Below, piece by piece: positions 1-8,576 of a stretch of 33,052 nt of DNA (position 1 is its first letter; each line of letters begins with the position of its first letter). Where the stretch lies: assembly GCA_029261275.1 (NCBI GenBank), contig JAJDBR010000207.1, positions 1-33,052 on the forward strand. Reading direction: 5' to 3'. The position numbers and the translations under genes were made by a program. The notes under the pieces are model-generated. The model ran no database searches, was not told the DNA's origin, and was given only the letters and a program-made list of their open reading frames with translations. Source of the DNA: Nitrospirales bacterium. Lineage in GTDB: Bacteria > Nitrospirota > Nitrospiria > Nitrospirales > UBA8639.

Positions 1-1
1 C

Positions 2-304
2 AAGCCGAAGTCAATTACGCCCCATACGAAATTCAAGGCGGAAGTGTATGTCTTGACGAAGGAAGAGGGCGGGCGGCATACGCCCTTCTTTAACGGCTAT
101 CGTCCGCAGTTCTACTTTCGGACCACGGATGTGACGGGTATCGTGCAGTTGAATGAGGGTGTAGAGATGGTGATGCCGGGGGACAATGTGTCCTTTTCGG
201 GGGAGTTGATTGCGCCAATCGCCATGGAGCAGGGGGTGCGGTTTGCAGTGCGCGAGGGGGGTCGGACCGTTGGGGCCGGCGTCGTGACGGAAAGTGTCGA
301 ATAA
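2..304 (+). CDS. tuf: Elongation factor Tu, C-terminal fragment (5' end outside window)
   Basis: This is the last 100 codons of EF-Tu, the GTPase that delivers aminoacyl-tRNA to the ribosome. Only domain 3 and the end of domain 2 are present. The frame is open from base 2, and the conserved stretches [21 protein letters not shown] and [10 protein letters not shown] near the C-terminus are diagnostic. The gene is cut by the window edge, so the GTP-binding domain cannot be seen. It precedes rpsJ by 33 nt, the usual str-to-S10 operon junction. Its bases look more GC-rich than the ribosomal genes that follow. Confidence 0.97.
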   Translation, partial: KPKSITPHTKFKAEVYVLTKEEGGRHTPFFNGYRPQFYFRTTDVTGIVQLNEGVEMVMPGDNVSFSGELIAPIAMEQGVRFAVREGGRTVGAGVVTESVE

Positions 305-337
305 AAATTAATGGGTAAGGGGAAAGGGTAGGTTTTT

Positions 338-649
338 GTGGATCGAGACCGCAGAATTCGAATACGTTTAAAGGGTTTTGACTACCGTGTGCTTGATCAA
401 TCTGTACGGGAGATTGTGGATACGGTCAGGCGTAGTGGAGCCCTCATTGCGGGCCCCGTTCCTTTACCTACGCGAATAGAGAAATACACTGTTAATCGTT
501 CGACGCACGTAGATAAGAAGTCTCGTGAGCAATTCGAAATTCGCACTCATAAGAGGTTGCTAGATATTATGGAGCCGACTCCAGAGACTATGGATGCCTT
601 GATGAAGTTGAATTTGGCCGCGGGTGTGGATGTTGAAATTAAACTGTAG
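338..649 (+). CDS. rpsJ: 30S ribosomal protein S10
   Basis: S10 is a small-subunit head protein that also serves in NusB-S10 antitermination complexes. The 103-residue length is normal for the family. [14 protein letters not shown] at the N-terminus, [20 protein letters not shown] and the RTHKRLLDI segment are family signatures. The start is GTG, preceded by a purine-rich AAGGGGAAAGGG tract about 10 nt upstream. It is the first gene of the S10 block and follows tuf by 33 nt with no terminator seen, so co-transcription with tuf is likely. Confidence 0.98.
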   Translation: MDRDRRIRIRLKGFDYRVLDQSVREIVDTVRRSGALIAGPVPLPTRIEKYTVNRSTHVDKKSREQFEIRTHKRLLDIMEPTPETMDALMKLNLAAGVDVEIKL

Positions 650-701
650 GATATCAGGTGGTTTTCGATTTGGGCTATGAAGAATATGGGTAACATGAAT
701 T

Positions 702-1319
702 ATGGTTAATGGTTTGCTGGGGAAGAAATTGGGAATGATTCAGGTTTTTGATGAGGCGCGCTGCCTTATTCCGGTTACCGTGGTAGAGGTGGGCCCATGT
801 GGGATTGTTCAAATTAAGGAAAAGGGTCACGACGGGTATGGTGCTGTCCAGATTGGTTTTCTGGAGGTTCCGGATAGAAAGCTGACAAAGCCTCAGATTG
901 GGCATTTGAGGAAGTGTGGCGACAAGCGCTGGAAGTATTTGAGGGAGTTTCAGTCAGCTGGAAGGCCCGAAGTCGGTTCGATTGTTTCGGTGGATTTATT
1001 CGCAAAAGGTGAGCAGGTGAATGTTCAGGGAGTATCCAAGGGGAAGGGCTTTCAGGGTGTTATGAAACGGCATAATTATGCTGGTGGCCCAGCTACTCAC
1101 GGGTCGATGTTTCATCGCGCGCCTGGAGCGATTGGGCAATGTTCGTATCCTTCTCGAGTGTTTAAAAATAAGGCTTTGCCTGGCCAAATGGGAAATAAGA
1201 AAATTACGGTAAAGGGTTTGAGGGTCTTCGATGTAAGGTCGGAGGAAAATATTCTGTTGGTATCGGGATCAATTCCAGGCCCCATAGGCGGGTTGGTGAT
1301 TGTAAGGAAGGCTAGATAA
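702..1319 (+). CDS. rplC: 50S ribosomal protein L3
   Basis: L3 is an early-assembly 50S protein whose long loop reaches the peptidyl transferase centre. The N-terminus (GLLGKKLGMIQVFDE) and the loop near residues 140-165 (HRAPGAIGQCSYPSRVFK, PGQMGNKKITVKGL) are typical. The 205-residue length is normal. ATG at 702 is chosen because it places the canonical N-terminus at the start; the Shine-Dalgarno match is weak (GGG about 12 nt upstream). It lies 52 nt after rpsJ in the S10 operon. Confidence 0.98.
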   Translation: MVNGLLGKKLGMIQVFDEARCLIPVTVVEVGPCGIVQIKEKGHDGYGAVQIGFLEVPDRKLTKPQIGHLRKCGDKRWKYLREFQSAGRPEVGSIVSVDLFAKGEQVNVQGVSKGKGFQGVMKRHNYAGGPATHGSMFHRAPGAIGQCSYPSRVFKNKALPGQMGNKKITVKGLRVFDVRSEENILLVSGSIPGPIGGLVIVRKAR

Positions 1320-1328
1320 GGTCAGCGT

Positions 1329-1949
1329 ATGGATGCTATTCCTGTATATGGTTCCACCGGGCAGAAGGTGGATTCTGTCGAGTTGAATGAAGTCGTGTTT
1401 GCCGCTTCTGTTGATGAGCGGCTTGTTCATCGGGCAGTGGTGATGCAAAGGGCCTCAAGTAGGCAAGGTAATGCGTCCACGAAGGGACGAGGGGAAGTTC
1501 GCGGATCAGGAAAGAAGCCTTGGAAACAGAAGCATACTGGAAGGGCTAGGGCGGGATCAGCGCGTTCGCCTATTTGGAGGCATGGCGGAACTGTTTTCGG
1601 GCCTAAGCCAAGATCGTATGCCTATCAGTTGCCTAAGAAGGTATACCGTGCTGCTTTGAGGGCAGGATTAAGCGATAAGGTGTCAGCGGGTGATTTGATT
1701 GTTGTTGATTTATCTTTTCCTGAATTGAAAACCAAGGAACTTGTTCGGCAGCTGTCACGTGTTGAGGCCGTAGGAAAAGTGGTATTGGTAATTGAGGAAG
1801 GTCTTGAAGATATTATTCGAATTGGAAAAAATGTGAAGTTGCTGAAAGTGGTTCATGCAAAGGATCTTAATGTTTATGACATTCTGTGGTGCGATAAGCT
1901 GGTAGTTTCTCGCGGAGCACTGCAGCAAATACAGGAAGTGTGGGTTTAG
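1329..1949 (+). CDS. rplD: 50S ribosomal protein L4
   Basis: L4 binds 23S rRNA, lines the exit tunnel and in some bacteria autoregulates the S10 operon. The internal extended loop around residues 45-95 (RQGNASTKGRGEVRGSGKK, KQKHTGRARAGSARSP, GGTVFGPKPRSY) is diagnostic. At 206 residues it is full length. It starts 9 nt after rplC, with a TAAGG stretch overlapping the rplC stop as a ribosome binding site. It is followed by rplW after one base, indicating tight translational coupling. Confidence 0.98.
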   Translation: MDAIPVYGSTGQKVDSVELNEVVFAASVDERLVHRAVVMQRASSRQGNASTKGRGEVRGSGKKPWKQKHTGRARAGSARSPIWRHGGTVFGPKPRSYAYQLPKKVYRAALRAGLSDKVSAGDLIVVDLSFPELKTKELVRQLSRVEAVGKVVLVIEEGLEDIIRIGKNVKLLKVVHAKDLNVYDILWCDKLVVSRGALQQIQEVWV

Positions 1950-1950
1950 C

Positions 1951-2238
1951 ATGAATCCTTACGACGTGCTGATTCGTCCTTTGTTGACGGAAAAAATTAC
2001 CGCAATTCGTGAAATTAAAAATAGTGTTGCCTTTGCTGTGGATAGTCGGGCTACACGAATTGATATTCGGCGAGCCGTGGAAAAAGTATTTAGTGTCAAG
2101 GTTGAATCGGTCAATGTCATGAATGTGAGGGGAAAGAAAAAGCGTCAGGGCCGGTATTTGGGGAAGCGTTCTGATTGGCGAAAAGCATTTGTGACATTAA
2201 AAGAGGGCGAAAAAATAGAATTATATGAGAGTGCTTAA
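1951..2238 (+). CDS. rplW: 50S ribosomal protein L23
   Basis: L23 sits at the tunnel exit and is the docking site for trigger factor and SRP. The 95 residues include the N-terminal PYDVLIRPLLTEKIT signature and the basic loop VNVMNVRGKKKRQGRYLGKR. The length is normal for bacteria. Its ATG begins one base after the rplD stop, so translation is probably coupled to rplD. A 42-nt gap separates it from rplB. Confidence 0.98.
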   Translation: MNPYDVLIRPLLTEKITAIREIKNSVAFAVDSRATRIDIRRAVEKVFSVKVESVNVMNVRGKKKRQGRYLGKRSDWRKAFVTLKEGEKIELYESA

Positions 2239-2280
2239 TAAGTTTATCCTGAGAATTGTGATTGTAGGGGAAGTCTGTTT

Positions 2281-3120
2281 ATGCCAATAAAGCAATATAA
2301 TCCAACATCTCCGGGCCGACGAGGAATGTCTGCTGTCTCGAATGAAGGGCTGTCACCGAATAAGCCTGAGAAGGGTTTGACGAAAACCATTTCCCCGTCG
2401 GGTGGAAGAAACAATGCGGGACGGATTACGGTCAGGTTTAGGGGTGGCGGGCATAAACGCCAATACCGAAAGATTGATTTTAAAAGAGATAAAGTTGGGG
2501 TTCCTGCTAAGGTGGCGAGCATAGAATATGATCCTAATAGGACGGCTCGTATTGCCTTGCTGCATTATGCGGATGGCGAAAAGCGATATATCTTAGCTCC
2601 TCATGGTTTGGTGGTGGGTGATTCCGTTAAATCTGGAACGCAGAGTGAGGTGAGGGTGGGGAATGCTCTGCCGCTCATGGAGGTACCGTTAGGGGTCGTT
2701 ATTCATAATATTGAATTGAAGCCTTCTAAGGGTGCTCAATTGGCAAGAAGTGCTGGAGCCTCAGCTCAGGTTATGGGGCGAGACCAGGGCTACGTTCAAG
2801 TCCGTTTGACATCAGGCGAAATGCGGAAAATTTTGGGGACGTGCATGGCCACGATTGGCCAAGTCGGAAATCTTGATCATGGTAATGTCGCAGTTGGAAA
2901 AGCGGGGCGGTCTCGTTGGAAGGGTAAAAAGCCCCATGTACGTGGCGTGGTGATGAATCCTGTAGATCATCCGCATGGTGGTGGCGAAGGGAAGGCTGGC
3001 GCTGGTAATCCTCATCCCGTTTCGCCATGGGGGCAACCTGCAAAGGGGTTTAAGACTCGTAAGCCAAGAAATCAAAGTTCACGGTATATTATTGTCAGTA
3101 GAAAGAAGAAGTCGCGGTAG
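2281..3120 (+). CDS. rplB: 50S ribosomal protein L2
   Basis: L2 is required for subunit association and supports the peptidyl transferase centre. The 279 residues begin with the family pattern [15 protein letters not shown] and contain [20 protein letters not shown]. The near-invariant histidine of [10 protein letters not shown] falls at residue 230, matching the essential histidine of well-studied L2 proteins. The length is slightly above the typical 273-277. It lies between rplW and rpsS in canonical order. Confidence 0.98.
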   Translation: MPIKQYNPTSPGRRGMSAVSNEGLSPNKPEKGLTKTISPSGGRNNAGRITVRFRGGGHKRQYRKIDFKRDKVGVPAKVASIEYDPNRTARIALLHYADGEKRYILAPHGLVVGDSVKSGTQSEVRVGNALPLMEVPLGVVIHNIELKPSKGAQLARSAGASAQVMGRDQGYVQVRLTSGEMRKILGTCMATIGQVGNLDHGNVAVGKAGRSRWKGKKPHVRGVVMNPVDHPHGGGEGKAGAGNPHPVSPWGQPAKGFKTRKPRNQSSRYIIVSRKKKSR

Positions 3121-3134
3121 ATTAGGGGGAGACG

Positions 3135-3422
3135 ATGCCAAGGTCAGTTCATAAGGGTCCATTTGTTGATGATCATCTTCTCAGGAAAATTGCAAAGGCA
3201 AGGGATTCGGGCGAATCAAGGGTTATTAAAACTTGGTCTCGTCGGTCTACTGTCACGCCGGATATGATAGGGCTAACATTTGCTGTGCATAATGGGAAAA
3301 AATTTGTCCCAGTGTTTATTACAGATAATATGGTTGGTCATAAGTTGGGTGAGTTTTCCCCGACCAGACTTTTTAAGGGGCATAGTGCAGCTAAGAGTGA
3401 AAAAGGGGTGGCCTTGAAGTAG
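3135..3422 (+). CDS. rpsS: 30S ribosomal protein S19
   Basis: S19 is a head protein that forms the intersubunit bridge region with S13. [18 protein letters not shown] at the N-terminus, [18 protein letters not shown] and [10 protein letters not shown] are conserved hallmarks, and 95 residues is a standard length. The ATG is preceded by AGGGGGAGA at a good distance. It starts 14 nt after rplB and precedes rplV by 55 nt. Confidence 0.98.
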   Translation: MPRSVHKGPFVDDHLLRKIAKARDSGESRVIKTWSRRSTVTPDMIGLTFAVHNGKKFVPVFITDNMVGHKLGEFSPTRLFKGHSAAKSEKGVALK

Positions 3423-3477
3423 TTGACTGTTGGGTTAAGAATTATAGCTTTGGGAAATTGAAAGAGTAAAATATTTT

Positions 3478-3816
3478 ATGGCTGAAGCAAAAGCAATTTT
3501 GAGGCACGTGAGGGTGGCGCCTCGTAAGGCGAGGTTAGTGGTTGATATGGTCAGGGGGCGAAATGCAGCTGAGGCTTTAGCGCTTTTAAAGTTTACTCCG
3601 CGTTCGGCTGCGAGAGTAGTGGAGCAGCTCTTGTTTTCTGCGGTCTCTAGTGCTGGTCAAAAAGATTTAGGTGAGCCGGAAAATCTTAAAATTGCCCGAG
3701 CCTATGTGGATGGAGGTCCAGTTCTCAAGAGATTTCAGCCGCGAGCGATGGGACGAGCAAGCCCAATTAAAAAACGCACAAGTCATATTACCATAGTAGT
3801 TAGTCCAGTTAATTAA
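3478..3816 (+). CDS. rplV: 50S ribosomal protein L22
   Basis: L22 contributes a beta-hairpin to the wall of the nascent-chain exit tunnel, the site of some macrolide resistance mutations. The 112 residues show HVRVAPRKARLVVDMVRG near the N-terminus and the tunnel hairpin region KRFQPRAMGRASPIKKRTSH near residues 85-105. No insertion or deletion is evident in the hairpin. AAAGAG lies about 11 nt before the ATG. It sits between rpsS and rpsC. Confidence 0.98.
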   Translation: MAEAKAILRHVRVAPRKARLVVDMVRGRNAAEALALLKFTPRSAARVVEQLLFSAVSSAGQKDLGEPENLKIARAYVDGGPVLKRFQPRAMGRASPIKKRTSHITIVVSPVN

Positions 3817-3831
3817 TTGATATGTGAGTGA

Positions 3832-3849
3832 GGCCCCTTGTGGGGGGCT
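3832..3849 (+). other. GC-rich hairpin between rplV and rpsC
   Basis: GCCCC at 3833-3837 can pair with GGGGC at 3844-3848, with a flanking G-T wobble (3832/3849) and a six-base loop. No T-run follows, so this is not an intrinsic terminator. It lies 19 nt before the rpsC start, just upstream of its AAGGAG ribosome binding site. It could modulate rpsC translation or mark an RNA processing site; both are speculation. Confidence 0.4.
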
Positions 3850-3867
3850 AGTTAAGGAGAGCGATCT

Positions 3868-4533
3868 ATGGGGCAAAAAACCCACCCGTATGGTTTTAGA
3901 TTGGGTTACACTAGGACTTGGCGATCGCGTTGGTACGCCAAGAAGGATTACGCAACCCTGCTCCATCAAGATTTGTCTATTCGTAGTTTGGTCAAAAAAA
4001 GACTTTATCATGCTGGAATTTCTAGTGTGGAAATTGAGCGATCTGGTAATCAGCTGAAATTGATAATACATACGGCTCGGCCAGGGATCATTATTGGCCG
4101 AAAGGGCGCGGAAGTCGACAAGTTAAAGGCTTCTCTTGAAAAAGAATATGGGAATGAAGTTTTTGTGACGGTAAAAGAAATAAAGAAGCCAGAAATTGAT
4201 GCTCAGCTAGTTGCTGAAAATATTGCAACCCAATTGGAGAAACGTGTGTCCTTTCGTCGTGCCTTGAAGCGAAGTGTTGCATCGGCTCTTCGGCTTGGAG
4301 CGTTGGGGATTAAGGTGTATTGTGCTGGACGCTTAGGGGGGCACGAAATTGCTCGCACAGAATGGTATCGTGAGGGCCGTGTTCCGCTTCATACCCTAAG
4401 GGCTGATGTGGAATATGGTTTTGCTGAAGCCAAAACCGCAATGGGACAGATTGGGGTGAAGGCTTGGATCTATAAAGGGGACGCGCAAATTCCTTCGTTG
4501 GAAAAATCTGAGCCGTCTCTCGGGTTCCTGTAG
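3868..4533 (+). CDS. rpsC: 30S ribosomal protein S3
   Basis: S3 is at the mRNA entry channel and has helicase activity with S4 and S5. The N-terminus [17 protein letters not shown] is canonical. A KH type 2 domain follows, with the [14 protein letters not shown] loop around residues 73-87. The C-terminal domain carries [19 protein letters not shown]. The 221-residue length is normal. The start has a strong AAGGAGAG ribosome binding site. It follows rplV by 51 nt, a gap that holds a small GC-rich hairpin. Confidence 0.98.
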   Translation: MGQKTHPYGFRLGYTRTWRSRWYAKKDYATLLHQDLSIRSLVKKRLYHAGISSVEIERSGNQLKLIIHTARPGIIIGRKGAEVDKLKASLEKEYGNEVFVTVKEIKKPEIDAQLVAENIATQLEKRVSFRRALKRSVASALRLGALGIKVYCAGRLGGHEIARTEWYREGRVPLHTLRADVEYGFAEAKTAMGQIGVKAWIYKGDAQIPSLEKSEPSLGFL

Positions 4534-4569
4534 AAATTACGTACTCCCAAAATTTGGAGACTAAGGACG

Positions 4570-4992
4570 ATGCTAGCGCCGAAACGCATAAAGTTTCGTA
4601 AGGTTCATAAGGGTCGTATGCGAGGGAAGGCTTACCGAGGAGGTGAGGTTTCGCATGGGCAATATGGGCTGAAAGCGATGGAGCCTGGAAGAATAACAGC
4701 AAGGCAAATCGAGGCTGCCCGCATAGCCATGACACGCCATGTGAAGCGCGGGGGTAGAATTTGGACAAGAATTTTCCCTGATAAGCCCATTACCAAAAAA
4801 CCTGCGGAAGTTAGGATGGGTAAAGGAAAGGGGAACCCAGAGTATTGGGTAGCCGTTGTGAAGTCAGGCCGAATCTTATTTGAAATGGACGATGTTTCAA
4901 GGGAGGTGGCAGAGGAAGCTCTGCGCTTAGCTGGGCATAAACTCCCAGTTTTGACTAAATTTATTGTTCGAGGAGAAATTCCAATTCTATAG
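4570..4992 (+). CDS. rplP: 50S ribosomal protein L16
   Basis: L16 lies near the A site and is assembled late into the 50S subunit. The 140 residues contain [16 protein letters not shown] at the N-terminus, [20 protein letters not shown] and the [20 protein letters not shown] segment, all typical. It starts 36 nt after rpsC with GGAGACTAAGGA upstream. It is followed by rpmC after 16 nt in the usual order. Confidence 0.98.
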   Translation: MLAPKRIKFRKVHKGRMRGKAYRGGEVSHGQYGLKAMEPGRITARQIEAARIAMTRHVKRGGRIWTRIFPDKPITKKPAEVRMGKGKGNPEYWVAVVKSGRILFEMDDVSREVAEEALRLAGHKLPVLTKFIVRGEIPIL

Positions 4993-5008
4993 TGTTGGGA
5001 CCATAACG

Positions 5009-5194
5009 ATGGAAATAGATCAATTGAAGAACTTAGAGAAATCAGAGCTCGTCGAAAAAGTTGGGCAATTGAAACAAGAGTTATTTCACTTTCGGAGTCA
5101 GTTGGCCATGGGTCGAATGGAAAATCCAATGAAAATACGAGAGGCTAAGCGCGATATTGCACGTCTCCATACAGTTATTCGGCAAAAGGGTTGA
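5009..5194 (+). CDS. rpmC: 50S ribosomal protein L29
   Basis: L29 is a small coiled-coil protein near the tunnel exit beside L23. Starting at the ATG at 5009 gives 61 residues beginning [17 protein letters not shown], which matches family length and start. The open frame continues upstream to 4964, but that would overlap rplP and add non-conserved residues. [20 protein letters not shown] is the conserved core. The ribosome binding site is weak (TTGGGA). Confidence 0.96.
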   Translation: MEIDQLKNLEKSELVEKVGQLKQELFHFRSQLAMGRMENPMKIREAKRDIARLHTVIRQKG

Positions 5195-5231
5195 AAGAGA
5201 ACATGATATATCTTAGGAAAGTTGCTAGCTT

Positions 5232-5492
5232 ATGCCAGAATTAAGAGTCGTCCCTCGATCACTTTTTGGAAAAGTGGTGAGTGATAAGATGCAAAAGACT
5301 GTAGTGGTCGAAGTTGTTCGTATAGAGCGCCACTCACTGTATGGGAAGGTTCTCAGGCGGAAAACAAAAATGAAAGCTCACGACGAACTAAGTAAATGCA
5401 AAATAGGTGATCAGGTGAAAATTGTGTATTCTCGCCCTATTAGCAAGGGTAAGTGTTGGAGGGTAGCTGAAATTTGTGTGAAAAAAACCTGA
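5232..5492 (+). CDS. rpsQ: 30S ribosomal protein S17
   Basis: S17 is an OB-fold primary 16S-binding protein. The 86 residues include [18 protein letters not shown] and [20 protein letters not shown], which are diagnostic. ATG at 5232 has AGGAAAG about 11 nt upstream. It lies 37 nt after rpmC. The 58-nt gap to rplN contains a run of eight T preceded by only a four-base-pair hairpin, too weak to call a terminator. Confidence 0.98.
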   Translation: MPELRVVPRSLFGKVVSDKMQKTVVVEVVRIERHSLYGKVLRRKTKMKAHDELSKCKIGDQVKIVYSRPISKGKCWRVAEICVKKT

Positions 5493-5550
5493 TGTATAAA
5501 ACAGGAAAGTGTTATTTTTTTTGTATTTAGTCTTAATTAGAGAATAGATC

Positions 5551-5919
5551 ATGATTCAAAATTATACGTATCTTGATGTTGCAGATAATTCTGGAGCAAA
5601 AAGCGTTCGCTGTTTCCATGTATTGGGTGGAACGAAGCGTCGCTACGGGTCCTTGGGGGACTTGATTGTTGTTTCTGTTCGTGAGGCAATCCCTCGGGCA
5701 TCCGTTAAAAAGGGTGATGTAATGAAAGCGGTAATAGTCCGGACTAAAAAAGGGCGTCGTCGTGGTGATGGGTCTCATATTAAATTTGATCGGAATGCAT
5801 GTGTTCTTGTGAATGCTCAGGGGGATCCAGTTGGAACTCGCATCTTTGGGCCTGTCGCAAGGGAGTTGCGTAAGAAAAAATATATGAAAATCATCTCACT
5901 GGCTCCAGAGGTTATTTAG
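5551..5919 (+). CDS. rplN: 50S ribosomal protein L14
   Basis: L14 contacts the 30S subunit and is the binding site of the silencing factor RsfS. The 122 residues are of standard length. They show [20 protein letters not shown] at the start, and [20 protein letters not shown] and [13 protein letters not shown] later. It opens the classical spc segment, 58 nt after rpsQ. rplX follows after 3 nt. Confidence 0.98.
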   Translation: MIQNYTYLDVADNSGAKSVRCFHVLGGTKRRYGSLGDLIVVSVREAIPRASVKKGDVMKAVIVRTKKGRRRGDGSHIKFDRNACVLVNAQGDPVGTRIFGPVARELRKKKYMKIISLAPEVI

Positions 5920-5922
5920 GAT

Positions 5923-6261
5923 ATGGTGATGGCTGGAAAATACCGAATAAAAAAAGGCGATATAGTGATGGTAATCGCCGGAAAAGAAAAAGGGAAAACT
6001 GGGAAAGTCTTGGAAGTGCTCCCTGTGAAAGGGAGGGTCACGGTGGAAAAACTAAATATTATTAAGCGGCATACCAAGCCCAATGCCAAAAATAAGCAAG
6101 GTGGAATTTTGGAGAGAGAGGGGACCATCGCTATATCAAATGTGATGGCCTATTGTGAGTCTGTTCAGAAGCCCTCTAGGGTTAGAATGAAAACTTTTGA
6201 AGATGGGCGGAAGGTTCGTGTCTACCAAAAAGCACCTACGGAAGTATTGGATAAAAGTTAA
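5923..6261 (+). CDS. rplX: 50S ribosomal protein L24
   Basis: L24 is an assembly-initiator protein with a KOW motif. The sequence [22 protein letters not shown] holds the KOW core, followed by [15 protein letters not shown]. The 112 residues are normal. The first ATG at 5923 is used, but the in-frame ATG at 5929 is equally possible. GAGG lies at 5907-5910. The stop codon overlaps the rplE start by one base (TAATG), implying translational coupling. Confidence 0.97.
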   Translation: MVMAGKYRIKKGDIVMVIAGKEKGKTGKVLEVLPVKGRVTVEKLNIIKRHTKPNAKNKQGGILEREGTIAISNVMAYCESVQKPSRVRMKTFEDGRKVRVYQKAPTEVLDKS

Positions 6262-6890
6262 TGAAACCAAAGGTTGCACCAAAAGAGTCGAGTAAGAAAA
6301 CAAAAGAAAAAAAGGCCGAGGCTTCGGTTCCTCTTCCTGATGATTATTCTCCGCGGCTTAAGGAGTTGTTTCGGGGAACAGTCTTGCCGGCCATGATGAA
6401 GGAGTTTGGCTTTAAAAATCCAATGCAAGTGCCTCGCATGGAACGGATTGTTTTAAATGTTGGGATGGGTGAAGCCGTTCAGAATGCAAAATTGCTAGAA
6501 AGTGCTGCGTTGGAGCTTGAGCAAATCACTGGACAAAAGCCTGTGCTGACCAGAGCAAAGAAGGCTATTGCCGGGTTTAAGTTGCGTGAGGGTATTCCTA
6601 TTGGCGTAAAGGTGACCTTAAGGGGCGCACGGATGCATGAATTTATGGATAGATTGATAGCCGTTGCATTGCCGCGTATTCGAGATTTTCGAGGTATTTC
6701 TCCTAAGGCCTTTGATGGCCGTGGTAATTATACCTTGGGTTTGAAGGAGCAGTTAACTTTTCCTGAAATTAAATATGATGACATTGCATCCATTCATGGA
6801 ATGGATATTACCTTTGTAACGTCTGCCAAACGAAATGACGAAGCCAAGGCTTTATTGGCTCATCTAGGAATGCCGTTCAGAGCTTCCTAG
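6261..6890 (+). CDS. rplE: 50S ribosomal protein L5 with a basic N-terminal extension
   Basis: L5 binds 5S rRNA and contacts S13 and the P-site tRNA. The core from about residue 30 is canonical: [39 protein letters not shown] and [20 protein letters not shown]. At 209 residues it is about 25-30 longer than usual because of a Lys/Glu/Ser-rich leader ([20 protein letters not shown]). The ATG at 6261 overlaps the rplX stop. No conserved in-frame Met occurs at the usual L5 start, which favours the extended form. Confidence 0.96.
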   Translation: MKPKVAPKESSKKTKEKKAEASVPLPDDYSPRLKELFRGTVLPAMMKEFGFKNPMQVPRMERIVLNVGMGEAVQNAKLLESAALELEQITGQKPVLTRAKKAIAGFKLREGIPIGVKVTLRGARMHEFMDRLIAVALPRIRDFRGISPKAFDGRGNYTLGLKEQLTFPEIKYDDIASIHGMDITFVTSAKRNDEAKALLAHLGMPFRAS

Positions 6891-6909
6891 GAGAGGGAGG
6901 GGAGTATCA

Positions 6910-7095
6910 GTGTCGAGGTTAGCACTTAAGAATAAAGCAAAGAGGGAGCCTAAGTTTCCGTCTCGTCAATACAACCGCTGCCCGTGTTGTGGTCGGGTCA
7001 GAGGTTTTTTGCGGCGTTTCCGTATGTGTCGTATTTGTTTTCGTTTCCTCAGTTTGCGGGGAGATATTCCTGGCGTCACCAAATCTAGTTGGTAG
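6910..7095 (+). CDS. rpsN: 30S ribosomal protein S14, zinc-binding short form (type Z)
   Basis: This is the 61-residue, zinc-ribbon form of S14. Cysteines C24, C27, C40 and C43 form the CX2C...CX2C zinc site within [22 protein letters not shown]-like sequence. [14 protein letters not shown] at the C-terminus is the family signature. The start is GTG with a strong GGAGAGGGAGGGGAG tract upstream. It lies between rplE and rpsH in the spc order. The short zinc form contrasts with the roughly 100-residue zinc-free form of enteric bacteria. Confidence 0.97.
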   Translation: MSRLALKNKAKREPKFPSRQYNRCPCCGRVRGFLRRFRMCRICFRFLSLRGDIPGVTKSSW

Positions 7096-7164
7096 TCTCC
7101 AGGTAAATTTCCTTGAAAGTAATTAGTTAATTAGAGGAAAATTTTTTACAAGAGGTTTCGCATT

Positions 7165-7569
7165 ATGTCGATGACTGATCCTATTGCGGATTTATTTGTA
7201 CGTATTCAAAATGCAGGACGTCGTGGCCATGACCTGGTCAAGATTCCGGCTTCCCGTGTCAAAGGTGAAATTCTCCGTATTTTTAAAGAGGAAGGTTTTA
7301 TTAGGGATTACCAGCCTATCAGTACGGAAGCGCACCCAACCCTGGAGGTGGCCTTACGGTATGCTCCTGGACGGCAAAAAAAATCCTTTATTTCTGGCAT
7401 TAAGCGAATCAGTAAGCCGGGTTGTCGGGTATATGCTGGAAAGGGTGAAGTCCCTAGGGTTATGAAAGGCTTAGGTGTGGCCATTCTGACCACTGATCGC
7501 GGTCTTTTAACAGATGAGCAATGCCGCACGATGGATGTCGGTGGTGAAATATTGTGTCATGTGTGGTAG
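7165..7569 (+). CDS. rpsH: 30S ribosomal protein S8
   Basis: S8 is a primary 16S rRNA-binding protein; in enterics it represses spc translation. The N-terminal TDPIADLFVRIQNAGRRGHD and the C-terminal GLGVAILTTDRGLLTDEQC with GGEILCHVW are conserved. The 134 residues are of normal length. The first ATG at 7165 has AAGAGG upstream; a second Met lies two codons in. The 69-nt gap after rpsN shows no clear promoter. Confidence 0.98.
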   Translation: MSMTDPIADLFVRIQNAGRRGHDLVKIPASRVKGEILRIFKEEGFIRDYQPISTEAHPTLEVALRYAPGRQKKSFISGIKRISKPGCRVYAGKGEVPRVMKGLGVAILTTDRGLLTDEQCRTMDVGGEILCHVW

Positions 7570-7617
7570 TCCTCTTTTTATTTGTCAACGTGTTTAGCGG
7601 TAATTAATAGGGTAATT

Positions 7618-8157
7618 ATGTCGAGAATTGGAAGAAAGCCTATATCGATTCCATCTGGTGTCGAGGTGAAGGTAAATAATGCCCAAGTATTCGTGAAGGG
7701 TCCCTTGGGTCAATTGGAGTGGTCATTGTCTCCGGGAATACAAGCCCAAGTTGAAAATGGAGTCGTATCACTCACTCGTGAAAACGATTCCGTGAGGTTG
7801 CGTGCTATGCATGGATTGACCAGAGCCGAAATTTCAAATCAGATCGTCGGGGTCAAGGAAGGGTACCAGCGAGATTTGGAAGTGATGGGGGTTGGATATC
7901 GAGCCCAAATCCAGGGGGATGGTTTAAGTTTTACTGTTGGCTATGCCCATCCTGTTTCGCTGGAACTTCCTCAAGGAGTGAAGGCGACTGTCGAGAAGCA
8001 AACGTTGATTTCGCTCAAGGGTATTGATAAGCGGGTGGTTTCACAAGTGGCCGCTCAAATTAGAGAATTAAAAGTTCCTGATGTGTATAAGCATAAAGGC
8101 ATTAAGTATGCTGGAGAAGTTCTGCGTAAAAAAGCCGGTAAGGCTGGGAAAAAATAG
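7618..8157 (+). CDS. rplF: 50S ribosomal protein L6
   Basis: L6 supports the sarcin-ricin loop region where translation factors bind. Starting at ATG 7618 gives 179 residues beginning MSRIGRKPISIPSGVEV, the universal start. A TTG at 7582 would add 12 non-conserved residues and is not favoured. GVGYRAQIQGDGLSFTVGYAHP and the PDVYKHKGIKYAGE-type C-terminus are diagnostic. AGGG lies just upstream of the ATG. rplR follows after 9 nt. Confidence 0.97.
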   Translation: MSRIGRKPISIPSGVEVKVNNAQVFVKGPLGQLEWSLSPGIQAQVENGVVSLTRENDSVRLRAMHGLTRAEISNQIVGVKEGYQRDLEVMGVGYRAQIQGDGLSFTVGYAHPVSLELPQGVKATVEKQTLISLKGIDKRVVSQVAAQIRELKVPDVYKHKGIKYAGEVLRKKAGKAGKK

Positions 8158-8166
8158 GGACCCTTT

Positions 8167-8532
8167 GTGAATATTTTAGAAAAACGCAAAAGATTAGGAA
8201 AGCGCAGTCGAAGAGTTCGGCTTCGTATTGTAGGTTTGTCTTCTCGCCCTCGATTGAGTGTCTTTCGAAGTAATGCACATATTTATGCTCAAATCATTGA
8301 TGATGTAGAGGGAAGGACGCTGGTTTCCGCTTCAACTTGTGATCCTGGGTTAAAAGATCGCATAAAGTCTGGTGGGAGTATTGAAGCAGCAAAAATAGTC
8401 GGTCAAATCATTGCCGAGCGAGCAAAAGCGATTCCGGTTGAGCTTGTAGTTTTTGATCGTGGTGGAAGATTGTTTCACGGTCGAGTGAAGGCTTTGGCTG
8501 AGGCTGCGCGTTCCGCCGGTCTCAAATTCTAA
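8167..8532 (+). CDS. rplR: 50S ribosomal protein L18
   Basis: L18 anchors 5S rRNA to the large subunit together with L5. The 121 residues contain [39 protein letters not shown] and the C-terminal [20 protein letters not shown], which are clear family markers. The start codon is GTG with AGGGA upstream overlapping the rplF stop region. It is followed by rpsE after 44 nt. Confidence 0.98.
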   Translation: MNILEKRKRLGKRSRRVRLRIVGLSSRPRLSVFRSNAHIYAQIIDDVEGRTLVSASTCDPGLKDRIKSGGSIEAAKIVGQIIAERAKAIPVELVVFDRGGRLFHGRVKALAEAARSAGLKF

Positions 8533-8576
8533 TAGAGCCTATTCTCAAGCTTTGAGGAAAGGAAGGATTCACGACT

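Noticed and set aside
675-905. Minus-strand open frames across the ribosomal genes and other long genes
   Set aside because: They lie antisense to strongly conserved genes, show no recognisable domains and have no ribosome binding sites. They are shadow frames.
3423-3448. TTGACT with TATAGC as an internal promoter before rplV
   Set aside because: The spacing between the boxes is only about 14 nt, too short for a sigma-70 promoter.
5493-5550. Run of eight T between rpsQ and rplN, possible terminator
   Set aside because: The only hairpin before it is AACA/TGTT, four A/T-rich pairs, far too weak. The position inside the spc operon also argues against termination.
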